NCBI RefSeq assembly: GCF_021728415.1
Contig: NZ_JAKKDV010000004.1
Span: forward strand, 270,354-334,353
Direction: 5' to 3'
From: Flaviramulus multivorans
GTDB taxonomy: Bacteria > Bacteroidota > Bacteroidia > Flavobacteriales > Flavobacteriaceae
Length of the DNA stretch: 64,000 bases
This document shows positions 34,854-43,839 of the stretch, piece after piece; within the stretch, counting starts at the first letter, position 1; every line of letters starts with the position of its first letter. The position numbers and the translations under genes are program-made. The notes under the pieces were generated by a model, which made no database searches, was not told the origin of the DNA, and saw only the letters and a list, made by a program, of their open reading frames with translations.

Positions 34854-36158
34854 ATGGAACATATTGTTATAATAGGAAATGGTATATCTGGTGTAACTGC
34901 CGCAAGACATATTAGAAAACTTTCAGATAAAAAAATTACCATTATTTCAGCCGAAACCGAATATTTCTTCTCCCGAACTGCACTCATGTACATTTATATG
35001 GGTCACATGAATTTTGAACACACGCAACCATATGAAAATTGGTTTTGGGAGAAAAATCGAATCAATCTTAAAAAAGGTTTTGTAGAAACTATTAATACTA
35101 ATACAAAAACGCTTCATTTTGCCGATAACGACAAGCTCAATTATGATAAGTTAATAATAGCTACTGGCAGCAAACCCAATAAATTTGGGTGGCCAGGACA
35201 AGATTTAAACGGCGTTATGGGCATGTACCATAAACAGGATTTAGACAACCTAGAAAAATTCGCACCAAATAACCAAATGTGTAAAAGAGCGGTAATAGTT
35301 GGTGGTGGTTTAATTGGTATTGAACTCGCTGAAATGTTAAATTCCCGCAATATCCCTGTTACCTTTTTAGTACGTGAATCTAGTTTTTGGAATGGTGTTT
35401 TACCCGATGGTGAAAGCGAAATGATTAACCGGCATATTAAAAATCATCATATTGACTTACGTTTATCTTCCAACTTAAAAGAAATCAAACCAGATGAAAA
35501 CGGAAACGTAAAATCCGTTATCATTGAAGAAACAGGCGAAGAAATTATCTGTAATGTTGTTGGCTTAACTGCAGGCGTTTCTCCAAACATCGATTTTATA
35601 AAAAACTCAAACATAGAAACCGATAAAGGTGTAAAAGTAAATCGGTTTTTAGAAACAAACATCCCAGATATTTATGCTGTTGGTGATTGTGCTGAACAAC
35701 ATGAGCCTATTGGACAACGCAGACCTATTGAAGCCGTTTGGTATACAGGGAGAATGATGGGAGAAACCGTTGCCCAAACTATTTGTGGTAATCGAATCGC
35801 ATACAAACCAGGACATTGGTTTAATTCAGCTAAGTTTTTCGATATAGAATATCAAACCTATGGTTGGGTTCATGGTAGTAAAGGAAAACCAGATTATGAG
35901 CAACATTTTCATTGGAAACACAATGATGATACAAAGTGCATAACAGTTGCCTACCATAAAGACACTAATACGTTTTTAGGTATAAACACCTTAGGAATTA
36001 GAATGCGTCATGAAACATTTGATACATGGCTTACCGAAAAACGCGATGTTGATTATGTCATGGATCATTTATCGGAAGCTAATTTTGATCCAGAGTTTTA
36101 CAAAACATTTGAATCAGAAATATATTCAGCCTATAAAAACCAATTTCAAACTGCCTAA
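34854..36158 (+). CDS. FAD-dependent NAD(P)H oxidoreductase
   Basis: 434 residues, two-dinucleotide-binding-domain flavoprotein. FAD loop IGNGISG (7-13), NAD loop VIVGGGLIGIELAE (about 142-155), and the late FAD motif NIPDIYAVGDCAE. The C-terminal 100 residues form an extra domain rich in aromatic residues and His. Family relatives include nitrite-reductase-like and rubredoxin-reductase-like proteins. It is followed after 9 bases by a membrane iron-sulfur protein, suggesting an electron route NAD(P)H to FAD to membrane FeS. The electron acceptor is unknown. Confidence 0.87.
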   Translation: MEHIVIIGNGISGVTAARHIRKLSDKKITIISAETEYFFSRTALMYIYMGHMNFEHTQPYENWFWEKNRINLKKGFVETINTNTKTLHFADNDKLNYDKLIIATGSKPNKFGWPGQDLNGVMGMYHKQDLDNLEKFAPNNQMCKRAVIVGGGLIGIELAEMLNSRNIPVTFLVRESSFWNGVLPDGESEMINRHIKNHHIDLRLSSNLKEIKPDENGNVKSVIIEETGEEIICNVVGLTAGVSPNIDFIKNSNIETDKGVKVNRFLETNIPDIYAVGDCAEQHEPIGQRRPIEAVWYTGRMMGETVAQTICGNRIAYKPGHWFNSAKFFDIEYQTYGWVHGSKGKPDYEQHFHWKHNDDTKCITVAYHKDTNTFLGINTLGIRMRHETFDTWLTEKRDVDYVMDHLSEANFDPEFYKTFESEIYSAYKNQFQTA

Positions 36159-36167
36159 ACTTCGAAT

Positions 36168-37769
36168 ATGAGTAATGAGTTAAATCATAGTATGTCTTTA
36201 GCAAAACCCGAAGCTAACAATTTATCTATCAAACAAAAAATAGCTGTTTTATTGGGTGTAATAGGGCTTTTTATTTTAACCCTCGCATTGTTAAATACTC
36301 AGTTCCCAAACAAGGGTTTGTTTTTATCGATATCCTTAGGTTTAATTACTGTAGGAACTATCATTTTTGCACATGATGCTTATTTAACCAAATTAGAAGG
36401 CATCAAAAACGATGGTGTTTGGTTTAAATCTATGTCTTCAAGAGGCATCTTGGGTTGGGTTACAGGCATTGTATTAACAGGGTTTTACATAGTACTATAT
36501 TTTTATCCTCAATTTTTAGGGCAAGGGCAAAATGGAGAAGCCAATACAGGACTCATTTCATTATTCGACCCTTTAAGTATTTTATTAAGTGGGAATCCTG
36601 CAAGCCAATGGTTTGTTTATGGAACTTTATATACGGTAGCCATTTTAATTTTTGGCTATAAGTTTATGCTTAAATACCGCCATAATCGCTACCAGCAATT
36701 ACGTACAGGTTCGGTCATGTTTTTTCAGCTAGGATTTGCCTTTTTAATACCCGAATTTATGTCGCGCTTAAATGAAAGTCCCGATTATAATTTGCCTTAT
36801 TACGATTTAAAAAGCATGTGGCCACTCAACTATTATTTGTTTGATGGGTGGTCTATCAACGGGCTTTTATCTTCCGGCAATTTAGGTTTAATGATGTTAT
36901 TATTTGGTATAGCTTCTATTTTTGTCATATCACCTTTTTTAACTTACAAATACGGAAAACGCTGGTATTGCTCATGGGTTTGCGGCTGCGGAGGATTAGC
37001 AGAAACTGCAGGTGATTCGTTCAGGCACTTATCTTCAAAAAAATTATCGGCCTGGAAATTAGAACGTTGGTTAATTCATACCGTTTTAGTTTTTTCTGTG
37101 GTTATGACAACCGCTATGATTTACACCTATTTAGGTAAAGACCCCAACAAATTTTGGCTAACCAGAAGCACATTTCTTTTAGGGGTTGGCATTTTATTAA
37201 CGCTTGTTTTTGTAATTACCATGGTTTTTAAGCGCAATGAACTTGATAAAGATGCACGCTACGGCGCCATTGGGTATTTTGTAGTAATTGCAGCCCTATT
37301 CATTATGCATTATACAGGGACTTCTGATAAAATATTTTTGATAAAATCTAGCGCACTTCGTTCTGCCTACGGTTTATATATCGGTTCCATTTTTTCTGGT
37401 GTTATTGGGACGGGTTTCTATCCTATTTTAGGAAATCGTGTTTGGTGTCGTTTTGGTTGCCCTATGGCTGCAATTTTAGGGTTTCAACAGCGTATGTTTT
37501 CAAAGTTTAGGATTACTACCAATGGTGGACAGTGCATTTCTTGCGGTAACTGTTCTACCTACTGCGAAATGGGAATTGATGTGCGAGCATACGCGCAGAA
37601 AGGCGAAAATATTGTGCGTTCCAGTTGCGTAGGCTGTGGTATTTGTGCTGCGGTTTGCCCCAGAGGTGTACTAAAATTAGAAAATGGTAGTATGGAAGGA
37701 CGCATCAATCCAAATGAAATTTTATTAGGAAATGATGTAGACTTAATGGATTTGGTAAATCAAAAATAA
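36168..37769 (+). CDS. NapH/NosR-like membrane iron-sulfur protein
   Basis: 533 residues. Several membrane helices, two Cys motifs at helix ends (C268-x3-C272-x-C274, and C427-x3-C431 with PMAA), and two 4Fe-4S motifs near the C-terminus: C456-x2-C459-x2-C462-x3-C466 and C487-x2-C490-x2-C493-x3-C497-P. This is the polyferredoxin type of electron carrier found in NapH, NosR and RdxA/CcoG proteins, but no nap, nos or cco genes lie nearby. Pairing with the flavoprotein is the strongest clue. Its stop touches the stop of the convergent TolB-like gene. Confidence 0.85.
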   Translation: MSNELNHSMSLAKPEANNLSIKQKIAVLLGVIGLFILTLALLNTQFPNKGLFLSISLGLITVGTIIFAHDAYLTKLEGIKNDGVWFKSMSSRGILGWVTGIVLTGFYIVLYFYPQFLGQGQNGEANTGLISLFDPLSILLSGNPASQWFVYGTLYTVAILIFGYKFMLKYRHNRYQQLRTGSVMFFQLGFAFLIPEFMSRLNESPDYNLPYYDLKSMWPLNYYLFDGWSINGLLSSGNLGLMMLLFGIASIFVISPFLTYKYGKRWYCSWVCGCGGLAETAGDSFRHLSSKKLSAWKLERWLIHTVLVFSVVMTTAMIYTYLGKDPNKFWLTRSTFLLGVGILLTLVFVITMVFKRNELDKDARYGAIGYFVVIAALFIMHYTGTSDKIFLIKSSALRSAYGLYIGSIFSGVIGTGFYPILGNRVWCRFGCPMAAILGFQQRMFSKFRITTNGGQCISCGNCSTYCEMGIDVRAYAQKGENIVRSSCVGCGICAAVCPRGVLKLENGSMEGRINPNEILLGNDVDLMDLVNQK

Positions 37770-38732
37770 CTACTCATACACTTTTACAAACACGGGTGCT
37801 TGATGATATTGATACTCAGAATCTTCAGTTAATACTTTAGTTTCTTTGGTTTCCCAATTCATCAATTCAATATGATATGGTGGTTTATCATCATTAGAAA
37901 ATCCGTAAACTAACCATTTCCCATCTGGACTCCAATCGTGCCAAATACTACTTGAAGTTTTAGTTTCTAGTAACAATTTCCATTGTTTTTTACCATCAGT
38001 GGTAATAGCATACAAACTATATTTTCCGTTTTGAAAACTTCCATAGCTTATAAATTTCTCGGTAGGGTGCCATTTTGGTGGTCCTGCATGATAACTGTAC
38101 CAATTAGCCGTTGTATCAGCTTTTGGGTAATGTGTTAATTGCTTTAAGTGGCTCCCATCAGCATTTATGAGGTACAATTCATCTATATATCCTTGGTCTT
38201 TTTTAAAAGGTTTATGCGCGCCTCTAAAAACAATTTGGGTTCCATCTGGTGAATACGTTGGGTCGCTTAAGTACTTTAAATCCGGTTTTATTTTATTTAA
38301 AATTTTTCCTGTATTACTTAACACGTAAAATGCTGTATCAATACTATTATGTGGTCTAACAATAATTTCAGAACCATTATTTCTGGTGCTGTGCCAACTG
38401 TCATTCAAACGTATATCACTTATTTTAGTTTTACTACTACCATCTGCTTTCATTTTATACAATTGGTAATTTCTATGTGCTGTATCCTTGTCTGTTATAA
38501 AGTATAAATCGTCATCGTGGGCATAGTATGTCCATTCAACCCCTTTAAAATTTGTTAGATTCTTTTTGTTTTTACCATCCAAATCCATCGAAAAGACTTC
38601 ATAATCATCATTATCTCCATCGTAAAGTACATTATAGGCAATTTTTAAGGTGTATGGCTTTTCGGCTTTCTTTTGGGTTTCGGATTTACAACCAAAAATG
38701 ATGAGTAAAAAAATAATACAATACGTTTTCAT
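37770..38732 (-). CDS. TolB-like beta-propeller lipoprotein
   Basis: 320 residues. Lipobox ends at C15 (IIFGCKSE). The body carries PD40/TolB-type repeats: DIYELFSMD-like (DDYEVFSMDLDGKNKKNL), ELYLINADGSHLKQLT, SPDGTQIVFRG and SPDGKWLVYGF. A six-bladed propeller in the envelope is expected. Binding function is unknown. It lies between the iron-sulfur protein (stops adjacent, no spacer) and the glycosyltransferases (divergent). Confidence 0.82.
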   Translation of the reverse strand: MKTYCIIFLLIIFGCKSETQKKAEKPYTLKIAYNVLYDGDNDDYEVFSMDLDGKNKKNLTNFKGVEWTYYAHDDDLYFITDKDTAHRNYQLYKMKADGSSKTKISDIRLNDSWHSTRNNGSEIIVRPHNSIDTAFYVLSNTGKILNKIKPDLKYLSDPTYSPDGTQIVFRGAHKPFKKDQGYIDELYLINADGSHLKQLTHYPKADTTANWYSYHAGPPKWHPTEKFISYGSFQNGKYSLYAITTDGKKQWKLLLETKTSSSIWHDWSPDGKWLVYGFSNDDKPPYHIELMNWETKETKVLTEDSEYQYHQAPVFVKVYE

Positions 38733-38794
38733 AATTACAATTTACAAATAATTTTGCGTCTGAAATTTTTTTATTAATACTAAAAAACAATTAA

Positions 38795-38802
38795 TACCTT
38801 TG
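38795..38802 (+). promoter_or_regulatory. -7 box (TACCTTTG) of the glycosyltransferase unit
   Basis: Exact TAnnTTTG, followed by CAC as often seen in Bacteroidota promoters. The ATG at 38838 is 35 bases on. No -33 TTG at usual spacing. Confidence 0.5.
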
Positions 38803-38837
38803 CACGACTAAACTAAAAACCAACTATCTTACCATCA

Positions 38838-39530
38838 ATGACCAAAATAAAAGTCATTATTCCTGCCTATAATGAAGCAGATTCTATTGCACTTGTTATA
38901 AACGATATTCCTAAAATAGTTGATGAAATTATTGTGGTAAGCAATAATTCAACCGATAACACGGAAATTAATGCCAAAAACGCGGGCGCTACAGTGTTAA
39001 CAGAAACCAGTAAAGGCTATGGTTATGCCTGTTTAAAGGGTATGCAATACATTGAAAACCAAACGGGAAAACCAGATATTGTTGTATTTTTAGATGGCGA
39101 TTATAGTGATTACCCAGAAGAATTAACCAAAATAGTAGCCCCAATAATAGATCATAACGTCGATTTTGTTATTGGTGCTAGAGTAAAAAACCTCCGGGAA
39201 GTTGGTTCTATGACGATGCCTCAAATATTTGGCAATTGGTTAGCAACAACTTTAATGGCATTATTTTTTGGTGCAAAATTTACCGACTTGGGTCCATTTA
39301 GAGCCATTAAATACCATAAACTGTTGGCACTAAATATGGAAGACAAAACCTATGGCTGGACCGTAGAAATGCAACTCAAAGCCCTTAAGCAAAAACTTAC
39401 ATACACTGAAGTACCAGTAAATTACCGTAATAGAATTGGTGTATCAAAAGTGTCTGGTACGATAAAAGGTGCTATATTTGCAGGCATTAAAATTTTAGGT
39501 TGGATTTTTAAATACAGTATTAAAAAATGA
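38838..39530 (+). CDS. GT2 family glycosyltransferase, DPM1-like
   Basis: 230 residues. IIPAYNEADSI, a NNSTDNT loop, and the DxD-type FLDGDYSDYP identify family 2. The size and the VNYRNRIGVSKVSGT C-terminal motif resemble polyprenyl-phosphate sugar synthases (dolichyl-phosphate mannose synthase type), without C-terminal membrane helices. It overlaps the next gene by 4 bases (ATGA), so translation is coupled. It could load a lipid carrier used by the membrane transferase encoded further down. Confidence 0.85.
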   Translation: MTKIKVIIPAYNEADSIALVINDIPKIVDEIIVVSNNSTDNTEINAKNAGATVLTETSKGYGYACLKGMQYIENQTGKPDIVVFLDGDYSDYPEELTKIVAPIIDHNVDFVIGARVKNLREVGSMTMPQIFGNWLATTLMALFFGAKFTDLGPFRAIKYHKLLALNMEDKTYGWTVEMQLKALKQKLTYTEVPVNYRNRIGVSKVSGTIKGAIFAGIKILGWIFKYSIKK

Positions 39531-41017
39531 TTTTTGAAACTACAGTTATAATTATATATAGCATTGCCCTATTGCTTATTTTTATGTATGCTTTAGCGCA
39601 ATTAAATTTGCTGTTTAATTATCTGTCTTCAAAAAAAGCTAAAGATAACTGTGAAAAATTCGATTTTTCGAACCCTGACGAAATCCCTTATATAACCATT
39701 CAATTACCCGTTTATAACGAAATGTATGTTATGGAGCGATTGTTGGATAACATTGCGGAAATAGACTATCCGAAAGATAAACTAGAAATTCAGGTTCTAG
39801 ACGATTCAACTGATGAAACTGTTGAAAGTACCAGAGCCCACGTAGAAAAAATTAGGGCTACAGGTTTAGATATAAAACACATAACACGAACCGACCGCAA
39901 AGGTTTTAAAGCGGGCGCTCTTAAAGAAGGATTAAAAATTGCTAAAGGTGAATTTATCGCTATTTTTGATTCCGATTTTTTACCTAAAAAAGACTGGTTA
40001 AAGCGTACAGTTCCTTATTTTAAAGACGAACACATTGGTGTAGTACAAACACGTTGGGGACATATAAATCGAAACTATTCCATCCTTACCAGAATTCAAG
40101 CTTTTGCTTTAGATGCTCATTTTACACTAGAGCAAGTGGGCAGAAACAGCAAAGGGCATTTTATTAATTTTAATGGTACCGCAGGTCTTTGGAGAAAATC
40201 ATGCATTATAGATGCTGGTAATTGGGAAGGTGATACGCTTACAGAAGACCTCGATTTAAGCTACCGTGCGCAATTAAAAAATTGGAAATTCAAATACTTG
40301 GAAGATGTTGAAACACCTGCCGAACTTCCTATCGTTATAAGTGCGGCACGTTCACAACAATTTAGATGGAATAAAGGTGGTGCCGAAAATTTCAAAAAAA
40401 TGCTTTGGCGTGTTGTAAAAAGCCATAACATTTCTACCAAAACCAAAGTACACGGGTTATTACATTTATTAAATAGCACTATGTTTTTAAACGTGCTTAT
40501 AGTTGGTGTTTTAAGTATTCCTATGTTATATATAAAAAACGAATACGCGCATTTAAAGCCCTATTTTTATGTTATGAGTTTCTTTGTGCTAAGTACCATT
40601 ATATTTTTTATATGCTATTGGTTTATGTACAAAAACACGTATGGTAGTGGTTTTAAAAACTTTGCTCGTTACACAGGTATGTTTTTCGTGTTTTTCTCTA
40701 TAGCTATGGGTTTTTCGCTACATAATTCTATTGCCGTTTTAGAAGGTCATTTTGGTAAGAAAAGTGAATTTGTTCGTACGCCAAAATTTAACATTAGCAA
40801 ATACAAAGACAACTGGAAAAACAATAAATACCTCCGAAAAAATATATCCGTACATGTGGTTTTCGAAGGACTATTAATGCTTTATTTTGGCTTTGGTATG
40901 TACAGCGCTTTTATTGTAGGCAACCAAGGTGGCGATTTTGGTCTTTTCCCTTTTCACCTTATGCTGTTTATAGGCTTTGGTTATGTGTTTTTTAAATCGT
41001 TAACCTCTAAGGTTTAA
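39527..41017 (+). CDS. GT2 membrane glycosyltransferase, cellulose-synthase/glucosylceramide-synthase-like
   Basis: 496 residues. One N-terminal membrane helix, a GT-A domain with ITIQLPVYNE, QVLDDSTDET, the DxD FDSDF, TEDLDLSYRAQ and the QxxRW motif (QQFRWNKGG), then four or so C-terminal helices. This is a processive-type or ceramide-glucosyltransferase-like inner-membrane enzyme. Neither a BcsB-like partner nor a c-di-GMP PilZ domain is visible. It is coupled to the DPM1-like gene upstream. After its stop comes a palindromic repeat. Confidence 0.86.
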   Translation: MIFETTVIIIYSIALLLIFMYALAQLNLLFNYLSSKKAKDNCEKFDFSNPDEIPYITIQLPVYNEMYVMERLLDNIAEIDYPKDKLEIQVLDDSTDETVESTRAHVEKIRATGLDIKHITRTDRKGFKAGALKEGLKIAKGEFIAIFDSDFLPKKDWLKRTVPYFKDEHIGVVQTRWGHINRNYSILTRIQAFALDAHFTLEQVGRNSKGHFINFNGTAGLWRKSCIIDAGNWEGDTLTEDLDLSYRAQLKNWKFKYLEDVETPAELPIVISAARSQQFRWNKGGAENFKKMLWRVVKSHNISTKTKVHGLLHLLNSTMFLNVLIVGVLSIPMLYIKNEYAHLKPYFYVMSFFVLSTIIFFICYWFMYKNTYGSGFKNFARYTGMFFVFFSIAMGFSLHNSIAVLEGHFGKKSEFVRTPKFNISKYKDNWKNNKYLRKNISVHVVFEGLLMLYFGFGMYSAFIVGNQGGDFGLFPFHLMLFIGFGYVFFKSLTSKV

Positions 41018-41026
41018 ATCTTTTTT

Positions 41027-41148
41027 GGGCGTTACCTCAAGGGTCGCGCTTTGCACTATATCTTTTTTATTCTAAATTTAGTTCAGAACCTTAAGGTACT
41101 GAAATCTGTTCAGCATAAAAAAGGATGCCGTTGCAATCGCTAACGCAA
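41027..41148. repeat. palindromic interspersed-repeat-like element
   Basis: About 120 bases filling most of the 177-base gap. Ends are GCGTTA (41029-41034) and TAACGC (41141-41146). Further matching inner arms are GCGCTTTGCA against the reverse complement of TTGCAATCGC, and a TTTTTTAT block against its complement. The centre is TTCAG-AA-CCTTAAGG-TA-CTGAA (41082-41103). The layout, with GGGCGTTACC and GGGTCGCGC at one end, resembles dispersed intergenic repeats in flavobacterial genomes. No ORF inside. Confidence 0.55.
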
Positions 41149-41194
41149 TAGTTACTCAATAAAATACTAATTACAAATAATACTATATTTGAGT

Positions 41195-42637
41195 ATGCTT
41201 TTTAATCCCGCGCTTTTAAAACTGTATAAAACACCTTTATTATTGGTACTTGCAAGTGCATTATTTTATACGGTATTTGCTTACGATTTGGTGCGTACCG
41301 ACTATGTAAAACTGGTATCGATTTATGCCGCCTTGTTTTTTTTGTTTTATAAACTGGTGCAAATTTTCAAAAGTAATTTTAAAGCTTTAACCTATATAGC
41401 TTTTGGATTTAGAGCTATTTTTATTCTAGCCATTCCTAACCTGTCACAAGATTTTTATCGCTTTATATGGGATGGAAGACTGATATTAGAGGGTTTTAAT
41501 CCGTATTTATATACGGTAGATGCTTTTACTAATAATGCGCAATTTCCTGTATCACAAGCCCAAGAATTACGTGAAGGTATGGGCAATTTAAATGCAAGTC
41601 ATTTTACCAATTATCCACCCATCAATCAACTTTGTTTTGTAATAGCAGGCTTGTTTGCAGGCAAAAGTATTTTAGGGTCCGTTGTGGTTATGCGACTGCT
41701 TATTATAGCTGCCGATTTTGGAACGCTTCATTTTGGGAAAAAGCTTTTAGAAGAATTAAGGCTTCCTGCATATAACATTTTTTGGTATGTTTTAAACCCG
41801 TTTATCATTATCGAACTCACTGGAAACCTGCATTTTGAAGGTGTGATGATTTTCTTTTTAGTATGGAGTTTGTATTTACTGCACTGTGGCAAATGGCAAT
41901 GGGCAGCTATGGTTTTTGCAGTATCGATTTCAACAAAACTCATCCCACTTATTTTTTTACCTCTGTTTTTTCAATGGTTTATAACGACCAGAACAACAAA
42001 GCAATCTGACACGATTGGAAAGGTTGCTTCATCATCACTTACTCCTAGTAATAAAGCTATAAAAGGAATTATAAAATTGATTAGTTTTTATAGTATCGTT
42101 ATTATTACAACCATACTCCTTTTTGCACCTTTTTATTCTTCAGCATTTTTAAACAACTACACTCAAACAGTTGCTCTTTGGTTTAAAAACTTTGAGTTTA
42201 ATGCTAGTTTGTATTATATCGCACGCGAAATTGGCTACTCTTTTAGAGACCGCAACGAAATTGCTGTCATTGGCAAAGTAATTCCTTATATCATTATTGT
42301 TTTTGTTTTAATTATCACTTTTTTTAGGAGAAACAAAACAACTCTTCAACTAATTACTGCTATGTTATTGGTATTAACCTTTTACTATTTTACAGCCACA
42401 ACTATTCATCCTTGGTATATAGCAACACTTGTAATATTATCGGTTTTCACCAAATACAAATTCCCTCTGGTGTGGAGTTTTGTAATCATTCTAAGTTACC
42501 TTTCTTACCTGAATATTAACAAAGCCGATAAGTCTGAAAACTTATGGATAATTGCTTTAGAGTATATAATTGTTTATGGTGTTTTTATTTGGGAAGTGTT
42601 TATAAAAAAGGCTCCCAAAATGGAAGCCTCTATTTAA
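41195..42637 (+). CDS. polytopic GT-C-like mannosyltransferase-type membrane protein
   Basis: 480 residues from the ATG at 41195. Ten or more hydrophobic helices; an early extracytoplasmic loop carries DFYRFIWDGRLILEGFNPY, whose Asp/Arg pattern matches GT-C enzymes that use polyprenyl-phosphate sugars (GT87/PIG-M-like). The DPM1-like protein upstream could provide the donor. A TATATTTG box at 41184-41191 abuts the start, so an upstream TTG at 41189 is discounted. The last codons hold a terminator that works on the other strand. Acceptor unknown. Confidence 0.8.
   Translation: MLFNPALLKLYKTPLLLVLASALFYTVFAYDLVRTDYVKLVSIYAALFFLFYKLVQIFKSNFKALTYIAFGFRAIFILAIPNLSQDFYRFIWDGRLILEGFNPYLYTVDAFTNNAQFPVSQAQELREGMGNLNASHFTNYPPINQLCFVIAGLFAGKSILGSVVVMRLLIIAADFGTLHFGKKLLEELRLPAYNIFWYVLNPFIIIELTGNLHFEGVMIFFLVWSLYLLHCGKWQWAAMVFAVSISTKLIPLIFLPLFFQWFITTRTTKQSDTIGKVASSSLTPSNKAIKGIIKLISFYSIVIITTILLFAPFYSSAFLNNYTQTVALWFKNFEFNASLYYIAREIGYSFRDRNEIAVIGKVIPYIIIVFVLIITFFRRNKTTLQLITAMLLVLTFYYFTATTIHPWYIATLVILSVFTKYKFPLVWSFVIILSYLSYLNINKADKSENLWIIALEYIIVYGVFIWEVFIKKAPKMEASI
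42604..42630 (-). terminator. minus-strand terminator inside the 3' end of the plus-strand membrane gene
   Basis: Minus strand: GAGGCTTCCA-TTT-TGGGAGCC stem with one mismatch followed by six Ts. It lies 34 bases after the stop of the small secreted protein gene and within the last ten codons of the convergent gene. Confidence 0.7.
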
Positions 42638-42663
42638 TATGTGCTAATCAGCGAATTACTAGA

Positions 42664-43032
42664 TTAAAGTTTTTCTAACTTAGTAATGGTGTTTATTTCT
42701 TCCTCATCTTCGTATCCATCACCATCCTTTGTAACGATAATCTCAGTGGTATAAGTGATTTTAAATTTAGTTCCTATAAATGTATCCAAATTTAAGTTAA
42801 ATGCACTTAAAACTGCCTCATCTACTTTTTGGAAAGTAATGGTATATTCTTCATCATCTCTAGTAGAAATAAAATTGTAACCATAATCTTCATGACCATC
42901 AAAAACGGCAGTAACCACTTGCGTTTCTTGCATAAACAACTGCATACTATTATTATCCTTTACTGAAACACTAAAACTTGTAAGTGCAAAAAAGGATATA
43001 ACAAACCCTGTAAACAAAAAATACTTTTTCAT
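42664..43032 (-). CDS. small secreted protein of unknown function
   Basis: 122 residues. A signal peptide (KKYFLFTGFVISFFALTSFSVS) precedes a compact domain predicted as beta-rich, with an acidic turn DGDGYEDEEE near the C-terminus. I do not recognise the family. The reading frame has good codon periodicity, a convincing start and a terminator on its own strand. It stands alone between the membrane transferase (convergent) and the VOC gene. Confidence 0.6.
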   Translation of the reverse strand: MKKYFLFTGFVISFFALTSFSVSVKDNNSMQLFMQETQVVTAVFDGHEDYGYNFISTRDDEEYTITFQKVDEAVLSAFNLNLDTFIGTKFKITYTTEIIVTKDGDGYEDEEEINTITKLEKL

Positions 43033-43184
43033 TTTATTAAAATTCTAATAATTAAAAATAATTAATCGGAGAACAACTCTACCAAAAGCCCGAATTACTT
43101 ATAGTAACTTTAACCTAAAATTACTGGTAGAACTTGATTAAGAATAAGTTTTTTTAATCTTATATAAAAATGGCTCTTGTAGCC

Positions 43185-43595
43185 TTATGAATTAAAGATA
43201 TCTTTTAAGTTTTTAAAACTTTTAAATTCGAGCATATAATCGTTGGGATCTTTAACAAAAAACGATGTATGCTCACCCACTTGGTCTTTTAAAAAGGTAG
43301 CTTCAGTCACTAAGTCTAATCCTTGTGCTTTAAGCTTTTCATAAATAGTTTCCCAAGTTTTAAAATCTAAAATAATTCCGAAATGAAATGAGGGTAAAAT
43401 TTTACCTTCAAATACATAATTAGGGTTATTAAAATTAAATTTTTCTGCCTTAATAAATGTTATTTGATGACCAAATAAATTTACATCAATCCAATTTTGG
43501 GATTTTCTCCCAACAGAACCACCAATTACGGTGTAAAAATCTTTTGTCTCCTTGATATTTAAGCAAGGTAAAGACATGTGAAACGATGCTTGCAT
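43185..43595 (-). CDS. VOC (glyoxalase/dioxygenase-like) family protein
   Basis: 136 residues of the vicinal-oxygen-chelate fold: FHMSLPCLNIKETKDFY at the start, a central FHFGIILDFKTWE and the C-terminal FFVKDPNDYMLEFKSF with the metal Glu. A metal-dependent enzyme acting on a small molecule is likely; H6, H71 and E127 are plausible ligands. It is the last of a group of small minus-strand genes (gaps 11 and 11 bases) below the nitrilase gene. A weak hairpin (GGCT/AGCC plus five Ts) lies just after its stop. Confidence 0.82.
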   Translation of the reverse strand: MQASFHMSLPCLNIKETKDFYTVIGGSVGRKSQNWIDVNLFGHQITFIKAEKFNFNNPNYVFEGKILPSFHFGIILDFKTWETIYEKLKAQGLDLVTEATFLKDQVGEHTSFFVKDPNDYMLEFKSFKNLKDIFNS

Positions 43596-43606
43596 AGGTG
43601 CGTTTA

Positions 43607-43828
43607 TTAAATGGGTTTTAAACTCTCTACTCTATAAATAACATCATCGCCATCTTCATCTTCAACGAATGTAATTCTAAAGTTTTTTTCTCTTAAACTT
43701 TTATCATTTTTTAAATCAAATTGTTTTAAAACGCGAGGATGGACTTCTTCAAAAGCTAATTCCTCACCGTTTTCAAACCAAAAATTAAAATAACCGTTTT
43801 TGTAGGACTTAAAAACAGCGGTTCTCAT
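43607..43828 (-). CDS. small conserved-looking protein, 73 aa
   Basis: 73 residues with no signal peptide or membrane helix. Rich in aromatic and charged residues; a short acidic patch EDEDGDD sits near the C-terminus. Family not recognised. It is spaced 11 bases from both neighbours (VOC and 109-residue protein), which supports a real, cotranscribed gene. Confidence 0.55.
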   Translation of the reverse strand: MRTAVFKSYKNGYFNFWFENGEELAFEEVHPRVLKQFDLKNDKSLREKNFRITFVEDEDGDDVIYRVESLKPI

Positions 43829-43839
43829 AGTAATATAGT

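Noticed and set aside
41084..41101. Factor-independent terminator at the centre of the 41027-41148 repeat
   Set aside because: The core palindrome lacks a T-run at the right place on either strand; the larger inverted structure explains it better.
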